NCBI RefSeq assembly: GCF_963924675.1
Contig: NC_089220.1
Span: forward strand, 110,314,697 to 110,378,696
Reading direction: 5' to 3'
Source of the DNA: Phocoena phocoena
Taxonomy: Eukaryota > Chordata > Mammalia > Artiodactyla > Phocoenidae
DNA: 64,000 bases
The notes beneath the pieces were generated by a model. That model saw only the letters and a list, made by a program, of their open reading frames with translations, was not told where the DNA came from and made no database searches. A program made the position numbers and the translations under genes. Position 1 is the first letter of the stretch, and every line of letters starts with the position of its first letter. Positions 25,060 to 36,200 of this stretch are shown here, one piece after another.

Positions 25060-25420
25060 GATCTGCGTTATCAGAAGATAAACTTTCAACTACAGCCTCT
25101 GCGTCTTCTGGGTAATCAACAGTTACTTTTAATTAAAAAAAAAAAAAATTTATTTTGGCCATGCCGTGTGGCTTGCGGGATCTTAATTCCCTGACCAGGG
25201 ATCGAACCCGTGCCCCCTGCAGTGGAAGCTCGGAGTCCTATCCACTGGACCGCCAGGGAATTCCAAGAGCCTCAGCTTCTTCATCTATAAAATGGGGGTA
25301 GTGATACCAATCTTGAAGGGTGGGGGTTTTTTCCTACTAAAATAGAGTTTGTGAAAGTGTTTGTAAACTGTAAAGTGCTAGACATATGTGGGGGCACTAA
25401 ATCAGCCTCTTTGGGTCATG
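25060..25420 (+). repeat. MIR fossil split by a younger SINE
   Basis: The 5' part (GCGTTATCAGAAGATAAACTTTCAACTACAGCCTCTG) and 3' part (CTCAGCTTCTTCATCTATAAAATGGGGGTAGTG, CTGTAAAGTGCTAGACATATG) read as one sense MIR. The tRNA-derived SINE at 25149-25264 interrupts it. Confidence 0.6.
25149..25264 (-). mobile_element. Short tRNA-derived SINE (old CHR-lineage form)
   Basis: On the minus strand it starts GGAATTCCCTGGCGGTCCAG and has B box GGGTTCGATCCCTGG, then GATCCCGCAAGCCACACGGC and an A-rich end. This compact form of about 115 bp is also widespread in ruminants, so it predates the cetacean-only copies. Confidence 0.85.
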
Positions 25421-26279
25421 ACTTGTCTCATGTAATGTTCCTGGGCATGTCTGACCAGTAGCTTCTTGAAAGACAAATATGCTTAGTGGAGCTTAATGCA
25501 ACTTAAAACAAATATACATACGTTGGGCGTTTGTAGCTAGTGTCTAATGAATTGGTAATTTTTTAAGGATAGACAGACCTCTGTGAGTTACTCTTCCCCA
25601 GGCATTAGGAAGTCTTAACTTTTCATGTCAGTCCTCTAGTCAGTATTATGAACATCTTGTTGGAGGGAATTATTATGAGACAGTCAGTTAATAACAATTT
25701 GCTGTCTGCATCTTTGAGGTACTGTGATGGGTTCAAAAGGAATTTAAGAACCATCCAGATCTTCAAGGAGCAGACTGGACACACCCATAGGAGACATTTA
25801 GAGAAGGCAGGGTGAACTGTGTGCTGCTGACTTGCACGGTGTGAGGACCCAGGACAGGGTGGCCGAGGGTGGTCAGAGGACGCATCTCAGCTCCAGCCAG
25901 AGCTGTAAGGATTTGTCTGAATATGGAAATTAGAAAGTGGTGGCTCAGCAGCGAGCCAGCTCTGGAAGGGCTTTGCACACCGGTGAGGAGTGTGGCTGCA
26001 GGAAGCTGCCATTTGTTCTTAAGCAGGGCAGTGGCCCAGCCACAACAGGCAAACAGGCCACACAGGACTGATCTCTGCTTGCTCCACGTGGACCAGAATC
26101 TGTGGCTGGAACTGATTTATAAATAGGGATGTCCTAACCCCCTGGCTCTTTCTGAAATTCCATGAAGGTCTCCAGCCAAAAGAATAGGAAGCCAAGTTCA
26201 GAGCCTGTAGCTTCTTGGCAGCATGTCATTTGTCTCTCTCTCTGCATCTTCTTTTCAGTGTCCTTTCTGTCACTATCAG

Positions 26280-26860
26280 GGAAAATCATTAGTATGCTAA
26301 TCTAGCTAGCCGTCATTTTAACACTGACCTTTGCTAACCTGCCTTTGCAATTTCAGGAACTACGTTTGACTTCTCTAAAAGTAACCTTAAATTGTAGTCT
26401 TGTAAGAATTCCAGAGCTGTATCCTTCACTCCTTCTTCTAATGAGGTTATGACCAAATGCTCATTATAATTGCTTTAGACTCCTTTTAATTTTCAAGCTT
26501 ATTAATCATAAGAAGAGTTATTTAAAATTGCATAAATTAATCTTAGATTAAAAGCCCATCAAAGCCTCGAAACAATTAAGAATAAGTAGGATTTCCCTGG
26601 GGCAGCAAGTTTTATTTTAATATTGTAGTCAGGTGGATATCAGAACCTTGAAGTATGGTAGTGATTAATGTATGCAAAATTTAAATGAGATTTTTTAAAT
26701 GGCAAATCTAAATCACATATTGACCTAACTGTAGGCTCTAACCGCATTGTCTGCCATATATTTAAACTGTTTACTAATCAACATTTTAATTACAGCATGT
26801 GCTGGCACACCCTAGGACAAATAAAATCTAGCATTTTAAAATTTTGCTGCAAAGTCTGTT
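26280..26860. other. Repeat-poor AT-rich block, candidate conserved element
   Basis: No transposon is recognised. Homeodomain cores are frequent (AATCATTAGTATGCTAATC, GCTTATTAATCATAAG, TAATCAACATTTTAATTACAGC). Candidate regulatory element by texture only. Confidence 0.35.
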
Positions 26861-27389
26861 AACCCAAAAATAACAAGACTCTTTTATTGGGAAGAATGGA
26901 GGAATAAGAAAACAGAGCAAACTTGCTGCAGCAACGTTGAAACTTGGCACAGATAGTCCTAAGGTGTGCAGCTGCCCCATCCTTCCTGGCCCCCACTCTC
27001 ACCTTGTGATTCTGCTGGTCTGAGACAGCTACCTCTTCATGGAGCAGCATCTGGGTTTCCTTTGAAATTGATTCGTGCTTAATTAGGGGAATACTTCCCT
27101 TCATGTGTTTGAACCCTGGTTGCCAAGCACTGTTTACTTGAACAGTGTATGTAGCCTGGGCTCCCTAGGCCCCATCCCCTTTTGTGATGTGGAGACTAGA
27201 TATTTCCAGAAATTTGATTCAACTGCAGTCGGAGCCAGCGGCCTTTTGTCTTGCCTACCTCCTCGATCTCTGCTGGGGTTGGCGAGCTGTCTCCAGGAAG
27301 GTGGTCCTGGGCTGCGTCAGTCTGGAAAGATTTTTCTCTATTTTACAAATACTCTGTTTCCTTATAGAAAGTAGATGGGTAAGAGGGTC

Positions 27390-27540
27390 GCCTTGAATAA
27401 ATTATTTCACCCCTCGCAACTTCAGTTCCCACTTCATGGAAAGGGGATAACAGTGACCAACTTACAGTTTCTGTTTTTGTGAAAATCCAGACAAGATAAA
27501 GCACACAAAGCACTTAGCATAGAAGTTAGGAAATACGAAG
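27390..27540 (+). repeat. MIR fossil
   Basis: TTATTTCACCCCTCGCAACTTCAGTTCCC then GGGGATAACAGTGACC and AAAGCACTTAGCATAGAAGTT correspond to the sense MIR core and 3' part. Confidence 0.55.
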
Positions 27541-27619
27541 TTCCCCAGAACGTTTGCTCCTGCTCTCATCATTGACTTTCTAAAACTAGTGTTAAAATTA
27601 TGTTTAAAAATTCAAATAG

Positions 27620-27803
27620 GGCTTCCCTGGTGGCGCAGTGGTTGAGAGTCCGCCTGCCGATGCAGGGGACACGGGTTCGTGCCCCGGTCTGGGAAGATCC
27701 CACATGCCGCGGAGCAGCTGGGCCCGTGAGCCATGGCCGCTGAGCCTGCGCGCCCGGAGCCTGTGTGTCTGGAGCATACTGCAAAAAAAAAAAAAAAAAA
27801 AAA
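27620..27803 (+). mobile_element. CHR-type SINE, short cetacean form, lacking its 3' block
   Basis: The 5' half is intact up to GCGCGCCCGGAGCCTGTG. Then TGTCTGGAGCATACTGC leads straight into a long A run, so the GCAACGGGAGAGGCC...CGCGTACCGC block is missing. A 14-bp duplication (AAAAATTCAAATAG) at 27606-27619 and 27804-27817 shows that this shortened copy inserted as a unit or was trimmed inside its ends. Confidence 0.92.
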
Positions 27804-27829
27804 AAAAATTCAAATAGTACAGAAGGATA

Positions 27830-28120
27830 TACAATAAGCTCCCAGCCCCACTCTCTAGAGTTAAGCACTGTTAACAGTAACTTGTGTCCTTCTAGAATTT
27901 TTAATTTTATTGTTCTGTACCTTACTTTCTCTCTTTAAGATCTTTCCATATCACATGAAGTCCGTCTTGTTCTTTTTAATACTGCATGGTGTTCCATTAT
28001 ATAGATGGTCCATATTTATTTAACCAGGACCCTGCCATAGAACATTTTGGCCATTTCCAGATGTGTTTGTTGGCCATTTGTATTTTTTTCACATACTTTG
28101 ACCATTTTTCTTTTGGATAG
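27830..28120. repeat. Possible ancient LINE-derived segment
   Basis: AATACTGCATGGTGTTCCATTATATAGATGG...CCATATTTATTTAACCA and TTTGGCCATTTCCAGATGTG are phrases seen in an old interspersed repeat I cannot assign with confidence. Confidence 0.35.
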
Positions 28121-29594
28121 GTTGTCTCTTCCTTCATCTTTTTGAACCTTGATTTCCCCATCTAGAGAGTGAGGCAGGTAGGCGCACAGTCTCCAAGACC
28201 CTGTTTACCTCTATAGGCTACAGTCCAGGCCTGGATGTCTTGCAGGCAGCTTTTGCGCTGCTACCAGAGGTGCCGGTCTGCTCGTGACCTTGCTGAGCCG
28301 CTGTTGAGCTGCAGGGCCAGTAGCTGCGGGTGGACTGCAAGAGGCTCGTTTTCTTCTCTTGTTCAGTTGTGTGTCTTCCTCTCTTAAAAAAGCAGGCTTG
28401 GAAATTACAGGGCAGAGCTGGGATTGAACTTCCATTAAAGCTGCCTGTAGACATCAGGAATATTTATTTTCTCTATTTGTTTTAAGCCTGGGAAGACTGT
28501 GTGGTTTTCTCAACACTGTCCTGATGGAGCCCTGACCAGCAAGCGTGCAATGCCCCTAGCCCTAATGTGCCATTAATGATAGGTTAATGTACAGTATAAT
28601 GTTTTGGGGACTACGGGTTCATTACACTTCTGAGTGTGAGGTCTTTCCACAGAGCGCCCAAGGTCCCATTGCATTATATCATGCAATAAAAATACCCTTT
28701 TCATATCACACACTAATAAACTGTATTTGAAATGCTGTCTGAGGGCACTGCTGTCTTGTCTATAGGCTGTGCACGAGTGCAACAGTTGGGTTTCCTTTTT
28801 TCTATTTTGTGTTTTAGTTACACGGAATTCTGAACTCAGGGAAGTCTGCTCATTCCTGTTTTAAATGGAGGAGTGAGTTAGGTCTTTAGGCCTGAGGCTC
28901 AGGGGAGGGGCCGCTCAGTGAGTGGTGAGAGTCTTTAATACATGGAGAGCAAGACCCCTCATTCTCCTCTGCCCGTCCACCCATACTGTGTGCAGCTATC
29001 AGGGGAGCTGGTCTAGTGTCTTCCAGATTTAGCATTGAACACATGTTAGGTATTACGAAAATTTCCTTAGAAAAGAAGTATGATAAGAACTGCCAAGTCT
29101 AAGCCACTGATAGTCATGACTATAGGGCTGCTTCCAGGATAGCCTATGTGCTGGGAATTTCATACACACAGGCTTCCTGTGCAGTTGGTCCTGTTCTCTT
29201 TGTTTTACAGAGCACAGAGTTCCCAGAGCGAGGGGGGAAAGAGCTTCACTGTAGAGAATGAAATCCACAGGCTCCTAGGAACCACAGGTGAATTACCTGC
29301 CTGTGGTTATTCATACCATCCTGTGAGTTGATTTAATCAGATGGTTTTCTTCTCAACAGTTAGCTGGCGGCAGAGGTAATTTTGAAGCTTGGAACACTTT
29401 GGAAAAGGAGACTATTCTACATCAGAAAGGAAAAAGGCTTTCGAATTTAGGGATGAGGCAAAGACTGGGGGGTCACAGAACCTTAAAAGACCTATTTTAT
29501 ACTTTGATCCAGGGCAGACTATGGCATTTGTGCTTTGTTGGGGGGTGGGGGGTTGTTTCTGCCAGTTGTAGAGTGTGGGGAAAGAGTGACACAT

Positions 29595-29800
29595 GAGGTC
29601 CAAGAACCCGGGTTCAAGCCCAGTGTTGAGATTTCAGCCTGAAGCGCAGTCCTTAGCACCTAGGGGCATCAATGTCTTTGCTTGTAAAATAGGCTCACAT
29701 CTACTTCTGACAGGGCTGGGGAATCATATGAAATGCTGTAAATGAAAACACCTAATTAGTATCTGGCACGGTTAGGTGCTCACAACTGTTGGCTATTATA
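29595..29800 (+). repeat. MIR fossil
   Basis: Contains CCCGGGTTCAAGCCCAG (MIR B-box region) followed by the core TTGCTTGTAAAATAGGCTCAC and GTATCTGGCACGGTTAGGTGCTCA. Confidence 0.6.
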
Positions 29801-29884
29801 TTGCTGTTATTATATGTAATAATATAACAAAACATAACATATTAACAAACAAAACAAAAACATATTGTAACAAAAGGCACAGGC

Positions 29885-30070
29885 TTTAGAGCTGATGTCC
29901 AGTTCAGATCCCAACTCTACCTTAGCCAAATCACTTCTCTGAACCTAGTTTTCAAATCCACAAATAGGTAGTGACAGTAATGCCATCCTGATACTTCGTG
30001 GGATTACTGTGACACTTGAATTAGATGATGAGGTTGAAAGCACTTTGTGGAATGAAAAGCTCTACTCAGC
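29885..30070 (+). repeat. MIR fossil
   Basis: AGTTCAGATCCCAACTCTACC, CTGAACCTAGTTTTCAAATCC and GGGATTACTGTGACACTTGAATTAGATGA follow the sense MIR order. It lies directly after the previous MIR. Confidence 0.6.
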
Positions 30071-32772
30071 TGCTGGTAAATACATATATGTATTTTTCTC
30101 TCCAAATCAACGTATTCAAACTGAATAAATATCCTTAGAGCAAAGCCACTAAGGGCAGCTACTAGAAGGATTCACTGATCTGTCCGCCTCCCCACCAGGG
30201 AGGTTGTCGCAGCCAAATTGTAGGCCACAGCAGTTCTTCTACCCAATGTCTTCATAACAGCAGAGAAGCGGGGTGGACCCAGGACAGAGTCTGTGCTCCC
30301 CTGAGTTGGTGCAGGGAGAACCGGTACCTGCTGAGAACAGTGGTTGAAAGATCAAGGGACCATGTTGAAGGGCTGAGTTGGTCTGGAGAGCCAACGAGAT
30401 GACAGAAAGAAAAAATCAAGTTGCTGAGACTGTCCTGCAGAAGACTGGACCTTTGGCTCTAGGCAACGTCCGCTTAATTGTTAGGAGAAGCATATTTAAG
30501 TTTCAAGGATGATTAGTTTTTCTTTTAAGGGTGATAGGGCCGGACTAAACCTTTTGTTTAGATGTGGGACTTTAGAACACTTACATAAACCTCTCAGGGG
30601 TTAAATCTGTCTTTAGGGCTACCAGGACTTGAAAAATGTTACCTTGTATCAAGAGAACCAGAAGTGACAAGTTCATTTTAAAAGCCTGGTTTGTCATTGT
30701 TTATCTAATTTTCAGAGTTGACACAGAAAATTAGACCAGCTGACACTCACTCTCTGACCGTCCCCTGGCTCGTTTCCCTGGTCCTTTCCTCCCTGACCTT
30801 TGCAAGTACAAAATGCTCCAAACCCCAAAATATAAAACTTACCACCGAGTTTCCAAGTTGCCCTGTAGTCATTCCAAGATTCTGTCATAGGATGTCATCC
30901 CTAATGTGATTATAAAAACAAGATGAGGTTATAAATCTGCTCTGTGAGGTATTTCTTTTCTCCTTCTGCTTTGACCATAAATCTTAGAAGTAATCAAACT
31001 CTCTCCAAAGGAAGCCAAGATAAACTTGGGCCTAAGTGGCCCCATATGTCTTTACTGAGTTCAGAGGCTCTGAAGGCTTGTCTGCCAGGTGACATCGCAC
31101 GGTGCTGCTGAAAGGCGGCCAGACGGAGTGTGAGCTTTCCCCTGTTTAATATTGACCTTCCAAAACTCAAAGAGCAGCAAGTCTTCTATTCACCACCTTC
31201 AGTAAATGAGCTACTTCCAAGGAAGGATATTATTCAGATAACTGAGACTTATTCCTTATAAAACCAAAACTTTTAAAAAAGATTATAGGCAAGAGGTTTT
31301 AAATGTATTATATACACTTCCCTATCCTTTTAAATGGATTACATGCATCAGGGTCTGGCTTTTTAGAAAATGTTCTTTAGACCATCATCATGAACAGTCT
31401 GTTTGCTGCGTTCTGCTGTCCTAGTGTCTCCTGATGTTAACACGTGGAGGGCCACTTGTCCCTGCACTGGTTGACCCCAAGCTGGTTCTTTGGTTTTGTT
31501 CTTGTTTTGCAGTGTTGCTAATAGATGTCACTTAGTACTCCTGCCCTTGTTCCCCTTTCTAACAGCCCTCCCCTCTTCCTCTTCTATTTTGTGCTTTAGA
31601 TTGGGAAACCAGATAGTAAGTGTGTAAGCACTAGTCTAAACTACAAAAAAATGGAGTTGAATAAAGGCTTGAGGGACTAGCTAAAAGTAAAGTGTTCGAG
31701 TTTACTGTAACTTTCAGATTCTTAGTCTTAAGTAAGGGAGTCAAATTTACAGTGGCCTGTCGGTATGTAAAGTGCCTCTACATTTGAAAACAGACCGTTT
31801 CACTAAATAGGAAATATACTGCTTGATAACATTGCATGCAGATGCCCAAGTTTGAAACAATATGACCACTTTGCTCTTGAATCAATGATTAGCGTAAAAT
31901 TATTTTGAATTATTATTTGTTGAGGTTGTTTGTACTTTTCTGAGGGGACCAAATAAGGCATGAATGTGCCAGGGGGAGTCTTTTGACTCTAAAAACCAGG
32001 TTTAGAGCCAGACACACAGAAGCCTCTCAGTCCATCCGTACTGGATTTGATTGACTTGAGGTCTCTGTGTAAACGGGAGCATAACTACCAGAAGAAGCAA
32101 GTTTGTACCGAAATAACTTTGTCCTTCTTAACGGTGAAAACAGACTTGGTTTCATACAGCTCTGCGGGGAAGGCCATCACCAGCTTATCTGTAGCCAGAT
32201 GAAGTGCACCCCCTTTCTCGTTCCTTCTGCACACGGCCAGTGACACTGCCTCAGAAGACACAGGCCACACCGTTCGCTGCCACAGAAAACGCATTTCAGC
32301 TTTCCGTACATTTAATTTTCTTCAACATTACCTTGCCAACCACAGTAAATCAGTAACAGAGTAGTTAAGTACCACAGGTTCTTTGTATTTTGTTTTAGAA
32401 AATATTACTCAAAGCTAAAAGTGGGTTCTATTGATGATTTTTATTTGCTGCTGGGACACAAAATGATCAGAATTTTCAAATGGTTCGCTTCCTGTTTGTG
32501 GATTTCCTTAGGAAAAAAAAAGGAGGGGACAGATTCAAATGGAAATGATGGCTGATAGCAGAAACTCTGGAGTAACTGGTAACTTTCAATCCTGTATTTT
32601 ATAGACTAGGCCTGGTAGCTTTGACCTTTGTTATGCTTTTATTTCAAATTTTCCAAAAGGGCTGCCCGAGCCCACCCCTTTGGCTCCCTCACACTCACCC
32701 CACCAGTAAGTAACCCTGTCTACTAAATAGAGTGAGGCTCAGAAAACGGGAGCATCACAGCTGGAAACAGTA

Positions 32773-32797
32773 AAAAAAAAAAAAAAAAAAAAAAAAA
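32773..32797. repeat. Poly-A tract
   Basis: Twenty-five or so A residues without a recognisable SINE or LINE body upstream. It could be a relic tail or a simple homopolymer. Confidence 0.8.
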
Positions 32798-33284
32798 CAA
32801 GATGGCACTTCAGTTAAAGTTATTTACCCAAAAGTTTGACATCTGGTATCTTTAGCAATTTTTCCTCTATGTTTCTTGTTGATTTGGTAACATCAAAAAA
32901 TCTCCACTTGAGCTTCAGTCTTTGTGTGAATGGTTGTTTTTCCTTATTAAGAAACTAGAAAAGCTGTTACTAAGATGAATTTTAAGAGGTAGCAGCCTTT
33001 ACTTAATTGGATGCTTCTTGAAATAAGATGAGACAATGGATATGAAGTGTTTTGAAAAGTTAAAAGTGTGATGCCAGGGCTCGAAACCTGTGACTCACCT
33101 GCCAGGGTGATTATTTGTCACTTCTCGTTGGCACCTCCCAGTCGCCACCATTATCACCCTTCCCGCTGCCCCTACCATCACTCACACACATATTCTCTCT
33201 CTCTCTTTCTTTCTTTCTCTCCTGATGAGTCATCACACTGCATTTTCAGCTGCGTTGGCCTCATATCAGTCATATGATATGCCC

Positions 33285-34640
33285 TTATTATTTTAAAATT
33301 TTTCCCAGATTTGTGGTTATGTGCCCTTTTTTCATTCCTAATGATGTTTCCTTGTGTCCTCTTTTTATCATTTTTGTCAGAGTTAGTCTACTTTATTAAT
33401 CTTTTTAAAGAACCAGTATTTTATTGATTTGATCATCTCTTTGATATCTAATTCCTTTGTGTTCTTTATTATTTGCTGTTTTATGTTTCCTTTGGATTTA
33501 CTTTTTGTTCTGTGTGTAATTTATTGAATTGGACACTTAGCTTGTAAATTTCCAATCTTCTTTTCCTTAATATATCCATATAAAGCTATAAATTGCCTTT
33601 TAAGTATTACTTTAGCTGCATCCCACAAATATTTATATGTAGTGTTTTTGTTGTCATTCAGTTCTAAGTAATTCCCAATTTCAATTAGGATTTCTTTTTT
33701 GACCAACGAATTATTTAGAAGTATTTTTTGTTTGCACATAGTGGTGTTGTGTTATCTTGTGATTGTTGTCTACTTTTCATGCACCATGGTCAGAGAACAT
33801 AGTTGGTATAGTATCAGATCTTTGTTATTTGTTGAAACGCCCTTACTACACTGTTTTGTTTTGTTTTTTTTCAGTGTTCTCTCTTTGCTTGAAAGAAATG
33901 TGATTCTCTAGTTGTTGAATGCGGTGTCCTATTTACATCCTTTAGGTCAAATTTGTTAATTGCATTACTTAAATATTTTGAGGCCCTACTGATTTTCTAC
34001 CTGCTTTATTTATCAATTACTGAGACAGCTGTGTTAAAATCTCTCACTATTAGTGTGGCTTTGTCTGTTTTTCCTTGCACTTTTGTCAGTATTTGCTTTA
34101 AGGCAGTGATGTTAGATGCCTATGTCAAAATGCTGTATCTTCATTTTAAAACGTTTCTTTTATCTTTATGTAGTGACTCTCATTACCTCTAATATATTTT
34201 GCTTGAAATTTTATTTTTGTCTGATATTAACATACCTATGCTGTCTTCTTTTGGTTAGTATTTGTCTGCTATATGTTTTCCTATCCCTTTGTTTTCATCA
34301 TCTCTGTGTTATTTTGTTTTAAGTGAATCTCTGCATTTTGCTGTTGATGTTTTTAATTTTATCTGAGACTCTCTTTTAATTGATTAGTTTATTCATTTAT
34401 ATTTATTGTATCTCGATACACCTGATTTTTTTTTCTACTATCCTGTTTTGTACTTTCTTCTCTACAATGCTTTTTTGACTTCTTTTTTCTCCTTTCTTCA
34501 CTCTATTAGATTAATTTTTTTCTTCCTTTTTATTCTTTCCAGTAGTTTATATATTATATTCTATTTCTAGCCTCTTATTATCCCTGAGTTTCTAACTTAA
34601 TTTAGCAAAGCCTAAGGTTAATCACTAAATATACGCCCCT
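33285..34640 (-). mobile_element. Ancient L1 ORF2 fragment, antisense
   Basis: The minus-strand frame at 33521-33739 reads like the segment of L1 ORF2 between endonuclease and reverse transcriptase (LWDAAKVILKRQFIALYGYI, compare the common LWDAAKA..RGKFIA motif). The T-rich DNA on both sides fits the antisense of the rest of ORF2. It is heavily mutated and not functional. Confidence 0.7.
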
Positions 34641-35095
34641 CCCCAACAATACTCAGCCTTAGGTTCGATCTCATCTTTATATTAGGTAGAATTGGCTTTA
34701 GCTGCACATGATTAAAACAATCAGCAGCTTAAGTAAGACAGCAGGGTATTCCCCATACATATAAAGGAAGGCAGGAAGTAGGGCGCCCAGACTAGCTGGC
34801 GGTTCCTTCCATCTTTCCAGTCAAGGGGCATTTGAGCTCCAGACAACAGGAATGAGGAAGGGCAGTAGAAATACCCCTTCATTTAAGGACAGTTCTGGGG
34901 ATTGGCACACAGCATATGTGCTCCCATGGCATTGGCCAAAAGTAGCTGCAAGGGAGTCTGGGCATGCAGCTGCTTTGCTGGGTGACACTGTTCCTTATTA
35001 AAATCAGGATTTGTATCACTAAGGAAGAAAGGGGAATGTTTATTGAGAGGCAGCTAGCAGCCTCTGCCACAGCCTCTCTCCCCCAGACATAAGGA
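34641..35095. other. Unidentified segment between two L1 pieces
   Basis: About 450 bp with a different texture from the L1 DNA on both sides (GGCTTTAGCTGCACATGATT, GCATTGGCCAAAAGTAGCTGC, CAGCAGCCTCTGCCACAGCC). It is probably another old insertion into the L1. I cannot name the family. Confidence 0.3.
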
Positions 35096-36200
35096 CCCTA
35101 AGAGTTTCTGATCAGTCCCTTCTTTCATGTCCAGAATTTCATTGTCATTTTGTTTTTAGATCCTCACAATTAGTCATTACTCTTGTTGTCATTTTGTATA
35201 ATCAGTACTTATTGAGATTTATCCATGTATTTAGCAGTTATGTGTTCCTTATTCCTGTTGCATCCTACTTCCTCCTTCTGAGGTTTCTTTTCCTTTTGGA
35301 AGTATATTAAGAGTTCTGTCAGTGAGGGTAAAACTGAGTTTTTGTTCTAGGATTGTCTTCACTTTGCCCTCTTTTTTCTTTTGGCTGCGCTGCGTGGCTT
35401 GTGGGATCTTAGTTCCCCAACCAAGGATTGAACCCAGACCCTCGGCAGTGAGAGCACAGAGTCCTAACCACTGGACTGCCAGGGAAGTCCCGCCCTAACT
35501 CTTGGTTGTTAGTTAAATTGGGTTTAGAAGTTTAGATTGACAGTTTTTCCCAGGGCATTGAAGATACTGTGTTGCCCTGTGGTTTCTACACTTGCTGTTG
35601 AGAATCTGCCAGCTGCTCAGCTGCTGCCCTTTGTGAGCGATATGCCTGTCTCTCTGGTTGCTTTTAACATCTCTTTTCCTGGTATCCTTCAGTTTCCCTA
35701 CAATTTGTCTAGGTATAGGTTTTGTTATAGTTATTCTACTTGGAGATCATTATGACTTTTGAATCTGAAAATTCATATCTTTCATCAGTTCTCAAAATTT
35801 TCAGCTGTTGTCTCTTTGGATATTGGCCCTACCCCACAGTGTCCCATCTCTTCTCATTCTTTCCTCTGGGTCTTTCTCCTTCACATTAAAAAAAATTATT
35901 TTTTGTTTATCTCTCATTACTGACTAGTGCTCTGGGTAATTTTCTCAAACCATTCTTCCAGCTTACTAAATCTATCCTTGCTATATATTCAGCTTGCTAT
36001 CTGGCTCATCTATGGAGAATTTCTTTTGTTCTTTCCAGTCACTATATGTGTTATTTCTGTAAGTTATATTTGATTCTTTTTCAAATCTCTCTTCTCTTTT
36101 TTATAATGTCTTGTTCTTAATGTTTCAATTTCTTCTTTTATGCCTTCAGTCTTTTCAACTGTACATCATTTTACATTTTCTTTCCAATTATTTTTCTGTC
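35096..36200 (-). mobile_element. Ancient L1 5' region, antisense, split by a short SINE
   Basis: Phrases such as TTGATTCAGTGAGG-type wording (GTTCTGTCAGTGAGGG), GTCTTCACTTTGCCCTC, TAGATTGACAGTTTTTCCC, GGTTGCTTTTAACATCTCTT and TATTTGATTCTTTTTCAAAT match the antisense 5' part of old mammalian L1. Together with 33285-34640 it is probably one minus-strand element. Confidence 0.6.
35374..35490 (-). mobile_element. Short tRNA-derived SINE (old CHR-lineage form)
   Basis: On the minus strand it begins GGACTTCCCTGGCAGTCCAG, with a decayed B box (GGGTTCAATCCTTGG), then GATCCCACAAGCCACGCAGC and an A-rich tail. The surrounding L1 reading is interrupted exactly here (TTTGCCCTC before, CGCCCTAACTC after), giving a short probable duplication. 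Confidence 0.85.

Noticed and set aside
33521..33739. 72-codon minus-strand frame with protein-like composition
   Set aside because: It is a fragment of L1 ORF2 in an ancient decayed element, not a domesticated gene.
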